Of a DNA stretch of 64,000 nt, positions 51,715 to 60,579 are shown in pieces. Origin of the DNA: JAUIKM01 sp964445695 (lineage in GTDB: Bacteria; Bacteroidota; Ignavibacteria; Kapaibacteriales; UBA7675); contig CAYULF010000008.1 in the NCBI GenBank assembly GCA_964445695.1, forward strand, positions 1 through 64,000. The letters are read 5' to 3'. Under the pieces are notes generated by a model. It did no database searches. It saw only the letters and a program-made list of their open reading frames with translations, and was not told where the DNA came from. Numbering within the stretch: the first letter of the stretch is position 1; each line of letters starts with the position of its first letter. Made by a program: the position numbers and the translations under genes.

Positions 51715-52791
51715 ATGGGTTTATTCGATAAAATCAAGAAAAAGGTCTCGTCCGTTGCCGAAAGCGCCAAAAACGTCGCCGAAGGCGCTAAAAAAGCGCT
51801 CAAACTCGATCGTCTGAAAGAGGGTCTGGCCAAAACGCGTACCGGCCTGGCCAACAAACTTTCGCGCGTGCTAGGCGCCGGCCGCAAGATCGATGAGAAC
51901 CTGCTCGAGGAAATCGAAGAAATCCTGATCACGGCCGATATCGGCGTGACCACCACGACCGAAATTATCGACAACGTGCGCCGCAAAGTGCGCAAGGAAC
52001 ACATTCAGGACGCCGTTAAACTCTACGAAATCATCAAAGATGAAATCTCCGAAATCCTCGTAAAATCGCCGTCCAGCGAACTCGACCGCACCTTCAGCGT
52101 GCCGCCCGAGGGACGTCCGCACGTCATCATGGTCGTCGGCGTCAACGGCGTCGGCAAAACCACGAGCATCGGCAAGCTGGCGCACAACTACCGCGAAGGC
52201 GGTAAAAAAGTCGTTATCGGCGCGGCCGACACCTACCGCGCCGCCGCAAACGAGCAGCTGGATGTCTGGGCGCAGCGCGCCGGCGTTGACATCGTCAAAC
52301 AGCATCAGGGTGCGGATCCCGCCGCCGTGGCCTACGACACCGTGCAGGCCGCCCAATCGCGCGAGGCCGACGTGGTGATTATCGACACCGCCGGCCGCCT
52401 GCACAACAAAGTCGAGCTGATGAAAGAGCTTGAAAAAATCGGTCGCGTCATGAAAAAACTCAAAGAAAGCGCGCCGGACGAAGTGTTCCTCGTGCTCGAC
52501 GCCACGACCGGCCAGAACGCCATCCAGCAGGCGCGCGAGTTCATGAAAGTGGTTCCGATCACCGGTCTGATCCTGACCAAACTCGACGGCACGGCCAAGG
52601 GCGGCGTTGTGATTGCCATCGCCAACGAGTTCAAAATCCCCGTGCGTTATATCGGCGTCGGCGAGCAGATTGCCGACCTGCAGCATTTCGATTCGCGCGC
52701 TTTTGCCGATGCCTTGTTCAACTCCGGGCAGGAGAGCGAGGACGCCGAAACCGACGAAGACATGGCCGGCGAGCTGGACGTGGAGCGTTGA
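51715..52791 (+). CDS. ftsY: Signal recognition particle receptor FtsY
   Basis: A 358-residue SRP GTPase. The N-terminus is basic and amphipathic ('GLFDKIKKKVSSVAESAKN'), short compared with E. coli and without a long acidic domain. The NG domain has the P-loop GVNGVGKTT at 142-150, 'VVIIDTAGRLHNKVELM', 'LDATTGQNAIQQAREF', 'LTKLDGTAKGGVVIAI' and 'YIGVGEQIADLQHF'. The Met at 51715 is preceded by TGTGGAG. It is followed 22 bases later by the Memo-family gene. Confidence 0.97.
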   Translation: MGLFDKIKKKVSSVAESAKNVAEGAKKALKLDRLKEGLAKTRTGLANKLSRVLGAGRKIDENLLEEIEEILITADIGVTTTTEIIDNVRRKVRKEHIQDAVKLYEIIKDEISEILVKSPSSELDRTFSVPPEGRPHVIMVVGVNGVGKTTSIGKLAHNYREGGKKVVIGAADTYRAAANEQLDVWAQRAGVDIVKQHQGADPAAVAYDTVQAAQSREADVVIIDTAGRLHNKVELMKELEKIGRVMKKLKESAPDEVFLVLDATTGQNAIQQAREFMKVVPITGLILTKLDGTAKGGVVIAIANEFKIPVRYIGVGEQIADLQHFDSRAFADALFNSGQESEDAETDEDMAGELDVER

Positions 52792-52813
52792 TCCGCGCCC
52801 GGCAGACAAAAAA

Positions 52814-54016
52814 ATGACGACTTTTGACAGTGATGCTCCGCTGGCGCGTTTGCGGCCGGGAGTAGAGTGTTTTCCCTTGACCATCGGTGCGCTTGAGCAG
52901 GTGCTGGCCTACGATCACAGTGCATATGCCCTGCAACGCAGTCTTGTTCTTCCGGGCGCTTTCCGCCGTTTTGATCTGCTGAACGGCCGTCGCAGCGCCG
53001 CCGAATTGCAGGTTCAGGGGCACGGCACCGTTGCGGAAATCCTCAGCGCCGTCGAGCAACTCGACGCCAATTTTATGCTGGAAAATGCCGCCGCGCGGCA
53101 GCGCCGCAGCGAAGTTGAAGTCGCATTTAACGACAGCGCGGTCCGTCCCGCTTTTGCCGCCGGCACAGTTTATCCTTCCTCTTCCGCCGAACTCGAAACC
53201 TGGTTAACGGAACTGCTCGACGATCCGGCGGCCGCGGCCGTTAAACAATCGTCGTCCATCATCGTACCGCACATCGATCTGCGAATCGGCGCGGCCACTT
53301 ATGCGCCGGCCTGGCGTTCGTTGCGCGAAGCCGATCCGGATCTGGTGCTTGTGGCGGGGACGGCGCACTACCACATGGACGACTATTTCATGCCCTCGTT
53401 CAAGGACTTCGAGACGCCGCTGGGCCGGCTGGAAACCGCGCGCGACCTGTGGGAGGAATTGGACGCGCGCCTGTCTTTTGATCTTTGCCGCCGGGAGCGC
53501 GCCCACCGCATTGAACACTCGATAGAATTTCACCTGCCGTTTATTCAACATGTGTTTAAGCGGCGCATGCCGCGCATTCTGCCGCTGCTGATCGGATCTT
53601 CACACGAGTGGGTTGCGCGCCGCGGCGTCCCGGCGGACAGCGCCAGGTTCAACGAGTTTATCGACGAGTTGCGCGCGCTGCTGGCGGAATCCGGACTCAA
53701 GGTCGCGTATGTGGCGAGCGTCGACTTTTCACATTTCGGCCGCAAGTTCGGCGACGAATTTGACGCGCACACGCGTTTCCCCGAAGTACGCGCCGCCGAC
53801 GCTGCGCTAATAGACGCGATTACCGCGGCCGATGAACGCCGTTTCTTTGAACTCGTGGCCGACGTCGATGACAGATGGCGCATTTGTGGCCTCTCACCGA
53901 TTTACAGTCTGATGCGTTTAATACGTCCCGCCTCCGCCGAGCTGCTGGACTACAAGGTCTGGGACGAGCGTGAGCGCGGCTCCGCCGTGAGTTATGCGGC
54001 TATGCGTCTGGAGTGA
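52814..54016 (+). CDS. AmmeMemoRadiSam system protein B (Memo family) with N-terminal extra domain
   Basis: A 400-residue protein. The N-terminal 95 residues ('LARLRPGVECFPL' then 'FDLLNGRRSAAELQ') resemble the small winged domain often fused to this family. From about 130 on it is Memo-type: 'IIVPHIDLRIGAATYAPAWR', 'VAGTAHYHMDDYFMPSFKDF', 'RAHRIEHSIEFHLPFIQHV' and 'VASVDFSHFGRKFGD', with the His, Glu and Asp positions of the dioxygenase-like pocket kept. In other genomes it travels with an AMMECR1 protein and a radical-SAM enzyme; neither was found in the window. The function of that three-part system is still not settled. It is probably in the ftsY transcript. Confidence 0.9.
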   Translation: MTTFDSDAPLARLRPGVECFPLTIGALEQVLAYDHSAYALQRSLVLPGAFRRFDLLNGRRSAAELQVQGHGTVAEILSAVEQLDANFMLENAAARQRRSEVEVAFNDSAVRPAFAAGTVYPSSSAELETWLTELLDDPAAAAVKQSSSIIVPHIDLRIGAATYAPAWRSLREADPDLVLVAGTAHYHMDDYFMPSFKDFETPLGRLETARDLWEELDARLSFDLCRRERAHRIEHSIEFHLPFIQHVFKRRMPRILPLLIGSSHEWVARRGVPADSARFNEFIDELRALLAESGLKVAYVASVDFSHFGRKFGDEFDAHTRFPEVRAADAALIDAITAADERRFFELVADVDDRWRICGLSPIYSLMRLIRPASAELLDYKVWDERERGSAVSYAAMRLE

Positions 54017-54078
54017 GAAGCCGCCGACGGCCCCGGCCCAAAGTCTGTTAACAGCCTCAGAGAATCAGAAATTTAAAC

Positions 54079-54142
54079 CCGTTGATAAACAAAAGAAAAA
54101 AGCAAGCCATGCAGCGCAGGGCGAAGCGCTCAGTCAAATCAG
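54079..54142 (+). repeat. Dispersed GACAAACAA element, full-length copy
   Basis: ACCCGTTGATAAACAAAAG, then AAAAAAGCAAGCCATGC, then GCAGGGCGAAGCGCTCAG. The core is GATAAACAA here, one change from the others. Confidence 0.6.
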
Positions 54143-54198
54143 CGCGAAGTGTTAAGTCGGTAGTGCGTTAACCAGCGCGCAAAAAGTCCCTTAAACAA

Positions 54199-54235
54199 CA
54201 ACGCTCCCGCCGGACTGTGCCGACGGGAGCGTTTG
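54199..54235. terminator. Bidirectional terminator between the Memo-family gene and ald
   Basis: ACGCTCCCG at 54201-54209 pairs with CGGGAGCGT at 54224-54232, with TTTGT on the right for the plus strand and TTGTTGTTTAA for the minus strand. A copy of the dispersed element lies just to its left (54081-54142). Confidence 0.8.
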
Positions 54236-54260
54236 TCAATCTTAAACAAAAAATCCTGGA

Positions 54261-55394
54261 TCAGTTGAACCACTCGAGGTGGTTGCGCGGGTCCCAGAAT
54301 TCCATGTCGAACGCTTCGGCGACGGCCTGGTAGGCGACGTTGCCTTTGTACACGTTAAGTCCGGGGCGCAGGCTGTTGTCCTCAAAGAGGGCGCGCTCAA
54401 ATCCCTTGTTGGCCAGGGCGGAGACGTAGGGCAAGGTTGCATTCGTCAGCGCGATGGTCGAAGTGTGCGGAACGGCGCCGGGCATGTTGGCCACGCCGTA
54501 GTGGACGATGCCGTCGATCGTGTAGATCGGGTCGTGGTGCGTCGTCGGACGGCTGGTTTCAACACATCCGCCCTGATCGACGGAGACGTCGACGATGACG
54601 GTGCCGGGGCGCATTTCCTTCAGCATCTCACGTGTGATAAGCCAGGGCGCTTTGGCGCCTTTGATCAGGACGCTGCCGATGATAAGGTCGGCTTTCCAGA
54701 TATACTCGCGGATGGTGTAGCGGCTGGACATGACGGTATTGCAGTTGGCCGGCATGACGTCGTCCAGGTAGCGCAGGCGCGCCAGGTTGGTATCCAGGAT
54801 GTGCACGTTGGCGCCGAAACCGCAGGCGATTTTAGCGGCCTGGGTGCCGACGATGCCGCCGCCGAGAACGACGACTTCAGCCGCGGGGGTGCCGGGCACG
54901 CCGCCCAGAAGGACACCGCGTCCGCCGTAGGTTTTTTCCAGATATTTGGCGCCTTCCTGCGTGGCCATACGACCGGCGATTTCGCTCATCGGCACGAGGA
55001 GGGGCAGGCTGCCGTTGGACAGTTCGACCGTCTCGTAGGCGATGGCGATGGACTTGGTGTCGACGATGGCCTGCGTGAGATCACGCGAAGCGGCGAAGTG
55101 GAAATAGGTAAAGAGGAGCTGGTCCTCGCGAATCAGATCCCACTCGGGGGTGATCGGCTCCTTGACTTTGACGATCATCTCGGCTTCGCCGTAGACTTTA
55201 TTGGGCGAATCGGCGATGGTTGCTCCGGCGGCGATAAAATCGTCGTTGGAAAATCCCGAGCCGACGCCGGCATCTGTTTCGATCATGACGGTGTGGCCGT
55301 CGCGAACGAGTTGTTCGACGCCCGCGGGGACGATAGCTACGCGATGTTCATTCGGCTTGATTTCGCGGGGAACTCCAATTAACATACCTGTCAT
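54261..55394 (-). CDS. ald: Alanine dehydrogenase
   Basis: A 377-residue enzyme interconverting alanine and pyruvate plus ammonia with NAD. Family sequence: 'MLIGVPREIKPNEHRVAIVP' (with the substrate-binding Arg), 'EMIVKVKEPITPEWDLIRE', 'LFTYFHFAASRDLTQAIVD' (catalytic His), 'VVVLGGGIVGTQAAKIACGF' (nucleotide loop) and 'DVSVDQGGCVETSRPTTHHD'. Length is normal. The start may be the first Met at 55394 or the fourth residue. It stands alone on the minus strand. Confidence 0.96.
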   Translation of the reverse strand: MTGMLIGVPREIKPNEHRVAIVPAGVEQLVRDGHTVMIETDAGVGSGFSNDDFIAAGATIADSPNKVYGEAEMIVKVKEPITPEWDLIREDQLLFTYFHFAASRDLTQAIVDTKSIAIAYETVELSNGSLPLLVPMSEIAGRMATQEGAKYLEKTYGGRGVLLGGVPGTPAAEVVVLGGGIVGTQAAKIACGFGANVHILDTNLARLRYLDDVMPANCNTVMSSRYTIREYIWKADLIIGSVLIKGAKAPWLITREMLKEMRPGTVIVDVSVDQGGCVETSRPTTHHDPIYTIDGIVHYGVANMPGAVPHTSTIALTNATLPYVSALANKGFERALFEDNSLRPGLNVYKGNVAYQAVAEAFDMEFWDPRNHLEWFN

Positions 55395-55700
55395 TCCTGA
55401 GGATTATGTTGAATATTCCACTGAGTTTTCGATCGGATTTGCCGTCTTGCGGCGCGAAGGCGATCGCAACCGTCCCTACGCCGTTTATAGCCCGGCAAAT
55501 TACGGAAAATTTTGTGATGGCGATGAAAATGCGGTTGCGAGGGGGTGGGTGGCGGGTTCAGGTGTGAATTTGCGCCGTTCAGCGGCGCCGCGCTACCTGC
55601 CAAAGCCCTTACCTCCACGCGCCGCACCGCATGCCCGTCTGCCGAAAGTACCGTACCTTTGCCGTGCGCGGCAGGGAAATTTCGGAGCGAAACAGCTGTT
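55395..55700. other. Divergent intergenic region
   Basis: About 300 bases between ald and the exported-protein gene. No gene was recognised. AAAATTTTGTG at 55508 lies in the right place for a plus-strand promoter but no complete box pair is convincing. Confidence 0.4.
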
Positions 55701-56777
55701 ATGCAGGCAACAATCATGTTTTATCGGACTCATCGTAAACGGGGTTTTCAACCAATCGTTCTGGCGGCGCTGTTTCTGTGCTGCCTGGCGCAGCCCGCAT
55801 TTTCCGCTTGGCCACAGGACTCCGCAACGACGCGCAGCAAGCTGATCGACCTGCCCGATGCCGACACGGCGACCGCCATTCTCGGCGGGCATCTGCGGCT
55901 GACTTTGCCGCAGGGCGCTCTGCTGCAGCGTCGCGGCGACTTTGAGCCGGGCGCGCCGCTGTTCGACGACGCCCGGACCAACCTGCTGATTCCGGCGGGC
56001 GACGAGCGCCTCGTCATCAAATCCTTTGAAATTTTCCAGCAGTACCGTTCAGATTTTGAGCAGGAAGGACGCGCCTACCTGCGCGGCTACGGCGATCAAC
56101 TCGCGGATATGATTATCCAACCCATGGGTCTGCCCGGCGGCCTGAAAGTCCTGGCGTTTCAGCCGAAAAACATCGTGATCAACCGCGTGGAAATATTCCT
56201 GATGGGCCTGCTCGTGGCGCACCCCGCCGACTCTTCCATCCAGGAAATTCGCTTCTACTGCAACCGGCCGGCCATTGCTTTTGCCCCCGATCTTGTGACG
56301 ATCGTGCGGCGTATCTCAAACTCCCTGCGCGCCGGCCAAGGCAAGCTCAGTCCGGCGGGAACGAACATTGACCTCGTCTCGGGGCCGCGTCTGCAACTCA
56401 CGCTCGACCAGCCCAGTTTTGTGACCAGTCAGGTCGGCAGTGATTTCAGTGTCGACCGCCTGGCCCTGCCCGCCCGGCTTGGCGCATTCCGCGGTAAACT
56501 GGGCATCTATCGCGGTGCGCGGCCGTCGTTCCAGCACGACGCGGCGGAAAACGCGCTCGACCATCGCGTGGAATCGGCGCAGATCCTTGGTGAGCCGCAC
56601 GAATGGCGCTACTGGTCGCAGGCCGACGAAGACAACTCGCGCGCCTGGTTTGTCGAGACGATTGTGCCGCATCCGACGGAATCAGGTCAGTTTCTCCATA
56701 TCTTTGCATCGGCGGCGACGCCGGAACTCCTCGATCAGCTGCGAATGCAGGCCGAGCGGATCCGCGTCGTAAACTGA
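55701..56777 (+). CDS. Exported protein of unknown family
   Basis: A 358-residue protein with a signal peptide ('GFQPIVLAALFLCCLAQPAF', cleaved near FSA). The mature part has 'RSKLIDLPDADTATAILGG', 'LRLTLPQGALLQRRGDFEPG', 'YGDQLADMIIQPMGLPGGLK' and 'FVETIVPHPTESGQFLHIF'. The pattern suggests a two-layer alpha/beta fold repeated twice, each half like proteins that begin 'VSLPDGFRL', but I cannot name the family. The Met at 55701 follows GGAG at 13 bases; another Met is at 55716. It precedes the 1248-residue secreted protein gene by 55 bases, so the products may act together in the envelope. Confidence 0.75.
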   Translation: MQATIMFYRTHRKRGFQPIVLAALFLCCLAQPAFSAWPQDSATTRSKLIDLPDADTATAILGGHLRLTLPQGALLQRRGDFEPGAPLFDDARTNLLIPAGDERLVIKSFEIFQQYRSDFEQEGRAYLRGYGDQLADMIIQPMGLPGGLKVLAFQPKNIVINRVEIFLMGLLVAHPADSSIQEIRFYCNRPAIAFAPDLVTIVRRISNSLRAGQGKLSPAGTNIDLVSGPRLQLTLDQPSFVTSQVGSDFSVDRLALPARLGAFRGKLGIYRGARPSFQHDAAENALDHRVESAQILGEPHEWRYWSQADEDNSRAWFVETIVPHPTESGQFLHIFASAATPELLDQLRMQAERIRVVN

Positions 56778-56832
56778 CGGCTTGCAGCATGGCCGTGCGC
56801 CCACAGCTTCCACACAAGAAGAGAACTCCGAC

Positions 56833-59800
56833 GTGAACAAACTCCTACCGGCCGTCTCTCTCTGCTTTGCAACAGCCATTTTTTGTTTGGCATCGATTCT
56901 GATGTCGCCGATCCTCGCGGCACAGCCGGCGGGTTGGTTGTACGCAGATCGATTTGTCGTGCGCAACGGCGGCGGCGCACTCAGCGACTTTCAGGTGCGC
57001 CTCGTTTTTGATCACGCCGCTCTCGTCAATGCCGGTCGTTCTCAGCCCGACGGCGACGACCTGCGCTTCGGCGTCAGTTGCGACGGGCAGGAACTTTTAC
57101 CCTATTACATCGAAAGCGGCCTGAACACGGCGACCTGTCTGGTGTGGCTGCGATTTCCGCAGCTGGCCGCGGGCGATACGCCGTTCCTGATGTTTTATGG
57201 CAATCCCGCAGCGGCGAGGGCTTCCGATCCCGACAGCGTGTTTCATCTCTACGACGATTTTGAAAAACTTGAAATCGACCCGGTCAAGTGGGAGCGCACC
57301 TTCGGTTCGCTCATAGTGAACGGGCGATTGCGACCCGTCAAGGAAAACGTCGATCGCGGCGGTGAAAACTACATCTACTCGACCGCCGACCTGAGTGCCC
57401 TCAACAACGTCGGCATCGTCGAAGCCGAAATCTCGTATCCGCTCGGCAGCGACGGCGGCAACCTGATTTTTTACGTCTCTGATCCCAATTCGCCGCGCCA
57501 CTGCCTGCTGCAGCACGACAGCCGCCAGTTCGATGTCTTCGACTACGGCTACCGCAGCTCCTCTTTTGGTACGACCTTCGGAGTCGGCAACAACCTGGAG
57601 TGGGAGCCGGGCGAACCGGTCTACTATCGCGTCACGATTCTGTCAAATGCCGTCTCGCACTTTCGCCAGAGTCTGCTCGACGCCTCGCGCACGACGTCAG
57701 ATGTCGGCTCTACTAATCTGCCGATTTCCAGCGGCTGGAACCACGTCGGTTTTTCCGCTTTTCAGACTGTCAACGGCGGGTTTGAGATTGAATACGTGCG
57801 CGTGCGCCGCTACGCCGATCCCGAGCCGGTGGCCGTCAGCGCCGCGGGCGGTGAGCCGCTGACTGTGGACGCCGGAACGGACCAGGCCATCTGCCCGGGC
57901 GAATCGGCCGTCCTCGACGCCGAGATTCGCGGCGGCGCGCCCGACTACGAGTTTACCTGGGATCCGGTCACGGGGCTCGACGACCCGACCTCGCTGACGC
58001 CGACGGCAACGCCTTCCGAAACAACGACTTACACGCTGCGCGCCACGGACGCGACCGACTGCTCGCAGACGGCAAGCGTTACGATAACGATCAACGAACT
58101 GCCGACCGCGCAGGCCGGCGACGATGCCGAACTCTGCGTCGGCCAGTCCCGACTCATAGGCGGGCCGGCTACGGGCGGCGCAGGCGGATATACCTATGCC
58201 TGGACGCCGGTTGACGATCTGGATGACCCGACGTTGGCGCAGCCGACGGCTTCGCCCGCCGCAACACGAGAGTACACCGTGACCGTCACCGATGCCGCCG
58301 GCTGTACAGCTGAGGACAAAATTTTGCTGACCGTGCTGCCGCCGACGGATGTGACGGCCGACCTGAGCGAGATCGACTTCGGAACGCTCGATGCCTGCCA
58401 ATCCAGCGGTACGGTCGAGCTGACGCTGACGAACAATGGAACGACCGCCGTTGAGCTGACCTCCGTTTCCGTTGTCGAGGGCATCGATACGCCCGGCCTC
58501 GCCCTGCCGCTGGCACTTGCGCCGGGGGAGTCGAGAACAATCACTATTCGTTGGACCGCTCCACGCTCGGCAACGCTGGCAGAAGGACTTTCACTGGGAT
58601 TCTCGCCCTGCGACTTCGGGATTTTCCTGGAAATGAGCGGCCGCAAACTCGAAGCTCTGCTGGAAGTCAGCGAGTCGCTGCTCGAATTTGGTCGCGTGCC
58701 GCAGTGCGTGCCTGAAACTGTTGAGCGCAGTTTTACGCTGCGCAACACCGGTGCGGATGCGCTCAATATTGACGAACTGCGCGTCAGCGCCAACTGGCAG
58801 GTCGTGGAACCCGCCGCTCTGCCCCTTGAGCTTGCCGGCGGCGCGGAGCAGCTGGTGCGCGTGCAGCTCAACGCCGGTCCCGCCATGCTCGTCAGGGAGC
58901 CGCTGAACGTTCATTACAGCTCGGCCGACTGTGACGATTCGCTCGAAGTCAGGCTGGACGCCGAACGCGTGGATCCGCGCGGGGGCGTCAGCCGCTCTGA
59001 CATCACCCTGGATCCGCTTACCAACTGCGTCACCTTTGTCGACACGAGTTTTGTCATTACCAATACCGGATCTTTTGACCTCGAGATCAGCCGCATGGAC
59101 GTCGACAATCACGGCGTGATTCTCGGCAGCGACGCTCAGCGCCTCGCGCCGGGCGAATCGACCGTCATTCACGTGCGCTTCCGCCCGACCCAGCCCGGCG
59201 ACGTCAAGGCGGAATATGTCGTTGAACTCGGACCCTGCGGCCTGATCCTGCAATTCGACATTTTTGGACGCTTGGAAAGCAGCACCGTCACCCTGCCCGA
59301 CGAAGTCGATTTCGGCGAGCTGTTGCTCTGTCCCGACGGTTTCGCGCAGGCTGAGCAAACGCTCAGGCTGGAAGTCCAGGGCGAGGCCGAGGTGGAAGTC
59401 ATTAATCTCGACGGCCCAGCCGCGCCGTTTTTGAGCACTCTGCAGACGGGTGACCGCGCCGACAGCGACAACGCCCTTGAGTTTGACGTCTCAATCGACA
59501 GTGATCAGCCCGGCGACTTTGAGCAGACTATGACCCTGGGTCTCGATTTCTGCGACATCGAACGCACGGTGACGCTGCGCGCCACGGTGCGCCAGGTCAG
59601 TCTGACAGGCCCGGCCCTGCTGGACTTTGGACTGGTCGTCAACCCCGCGCCGCAAACGCGCACACTTGAGTATCGCAACGACGGCGACGTGAACGTGACC
59701 ATCGACGCACTGCCGGTGCTTCCGCAGCCCTTTGCCGTCGTGAGCGGCACGCCCGCGCCGCCGCTTGTCCTCGCGCCGGGTGAATCGATTGAACTGGAGA

Positions 59801-60579
59801 TTCGCTACACGCCCGAAGCCGGTGTGCACGATGAAAACACACTGCTCTCCGCGGAGCCCTGCGGCATGCAGCTTCCGCTGCAGGTGCTCGCCGAATCGCC
59901 GCTGGAACCGCGCGTCACGCTGCGCGTCGCCGGCCCCCTGAGCGGCGACCCCGGCCAGGTGTTGCGCGGGCTGGTGGTGATCGACAAGGGTGAGAACCTG
60001 GACCAGTTGACCGATCCACGCGTCAGTATGAAGCTGCGTTTCAACAAAAATCTCCTGCGCGAAGCGGACGGAGCGGCGATGCAGCTCGATCCGACCGACA
60101 ATTCGCGCTACCTGCTCGACTACCAGGCCGTCTACGATCCGGCCACAAACACACTCACACCGCCGCAGGCGGACGGTGCGCCCCTGCAGGCCTTGTTGGG
60201 CGACAGCGTGTGCAGCGCCGTCGAAATCGTTGATGTGGCCTGGGTGGACCAGCGCGTCATCACCGAAACCGTGCCGACCGAGTTCTGCCTGACGGGTTTG
60301 TGTGAAGCCGGCGGGACCCGCCTCGTGCACTCAAACGGCGCACTGGGAATCACCATCGCGCCGGGGCCTGTTGTCGAATATGAATTGATAGAATCGGGCT
60401 TCAACCGCATTCTGCTGGCCGATCTGCTCGGGCGCACGACGCTTCTGGCCGAAGGAGACTTCGTCGCCGGTCGTTACCGACTCGAACTGTCAGGCCTGCC
60501 GCTACCGCCCGGCCGCTACTTTGTCGTGCTGGAGACGCCCACGGCCGTGCTGAGCGAATCGCTGGAGGTGACGCCTTGA
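56833..60579 (+). CDS. Large secreted DUF2341 / PKD-like / choice-of-anchor D protein with T9SS C-terminal domain
   Basis: A 1248-residue exported protein with a GTG start at 56833 that puts the signal peptide ('NKLLPAVSLCFATAIFCLA') at the N-terminus. A DUF2341 domain (about 35-135, 'DDLRFGVSCDGQELLPYYIE', 'FPQLAAGDTPFLMFYGNP') leads into a lectin-like jelly roll (about 140-330). Two PKD/SprB-type repeats follow (about 345-505, 'VDAGTDQAICPGESAVLDA', 'GYTYAWTPVDDLDDPTLAQP'). At least five choice-of-anchor D-like beta units extend to about 1060 ('IDFGTLDACQSSGTVELTL'). The end carries 'RILLADLLGRTTLLAEGDF' and 'LPPGRYFVVLETP', like a T9SS sorting domain. The stop overlaps the TTG start of the OmpA gene. 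Almost no TTAA words are present. Confidence 0.88.
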   Translation: MNKLLPAVSLCFATAIFCLASILMSPILAAQPAGWLYADRFVVRNGGGALSDFQVRLVFDHAALVNAGRSQPDGDDLRFGVSCDGQELLPYYIESGLNTATCLVWLRFPQLAAGDTPFLMFYGNPAAARASDPDSVFHLYDDFEKLEIDPVKWERTFGSLIVNGRLRPVKENVDRGGENYIYSTADLSALNNVGIVEAEISYPLGSDGGNLIFYVSDPNSPRHCLLQHDSRQFDVFDYGYRSSSFGTTFGVGNNLEWEPGEPVYYRVTILSNAVSHFRQSLLDASRTTSDVGSTNLPISSGWNHVGFSAFQTVNGGFEIEYVRVRRYADPEPVAVSAAGGEPLTVDAGTDQAICPGESAVLDAEIRGGAPDYEFTWDPVTGLDDPTSLTPTATPSETTTYTLRATDATDCSQTASVTITINELPTAQAGDDAELCVGQSRLIGGPATGGAGGYTYAWTPVDDLDDPTLAQPTASPAATREYTVTVTDAAGCTAEDKILLTVLPPTDVTADLSEIDFGTLDACQSSGTVELTLTNNGTTAVELTSVSVVEGIDTPGLALPLALAPGESRTITIRWTAPRSATLAEGLSLGFSPCDFGIFLEMSGRKLEALLEVSESLLEFGRVPQCVPETVERSFTLRNTGADALNIDELRVSANWQVVEPAALPLELAGGAEQLVRVQLNAGPAMLVREPLNVHYSSADCDDSLEVRLDAERVDPRGGVSRSDITLDPLTNCVTFVDTSFVITNTGSFDLEISRMDVDNHGVILGSDAQRLAPGESTVIHVRFRPTQPGDVKAEYVVELGPCGLILQFDIFGRLESSTVTLPDEVDFGELLLCPDGFAQAEQTLRLEVQGEAEVEVINLDGPAAPFLSTLQTGDRADSDNALEFDVSIDSDQPGDFEQTMTLGLDFCDIERTVTLRATVRQVSLTGPALLDFGLVVNPAPQTRTLEYRNDGDVNVTIDALPVLPQPFAVVSGTPAPPLVLAPGESIELEIRYTPEAGVHDENTLLSAEPCGMQLPLQVLAESPLEPRVTLRVAGPLSGDPGQVLRGLVVIDKGENLDQLTDPRVSMKLRFNKNLLREADGAAMQLDPTDNSRYLLDYQAVYDPATNTLTPPQADGAPLQALLGDSVCSAVEIVDVAWVDQRVITETVPTEFCLTGLCEAGGTRLVHSNGALGITIAPGPVVEYELIESGFNRILLADLLGRTTLLAEGDFVAGRYRLELSGLPLPPGRYFVVLETPTAVLSESLEVTP

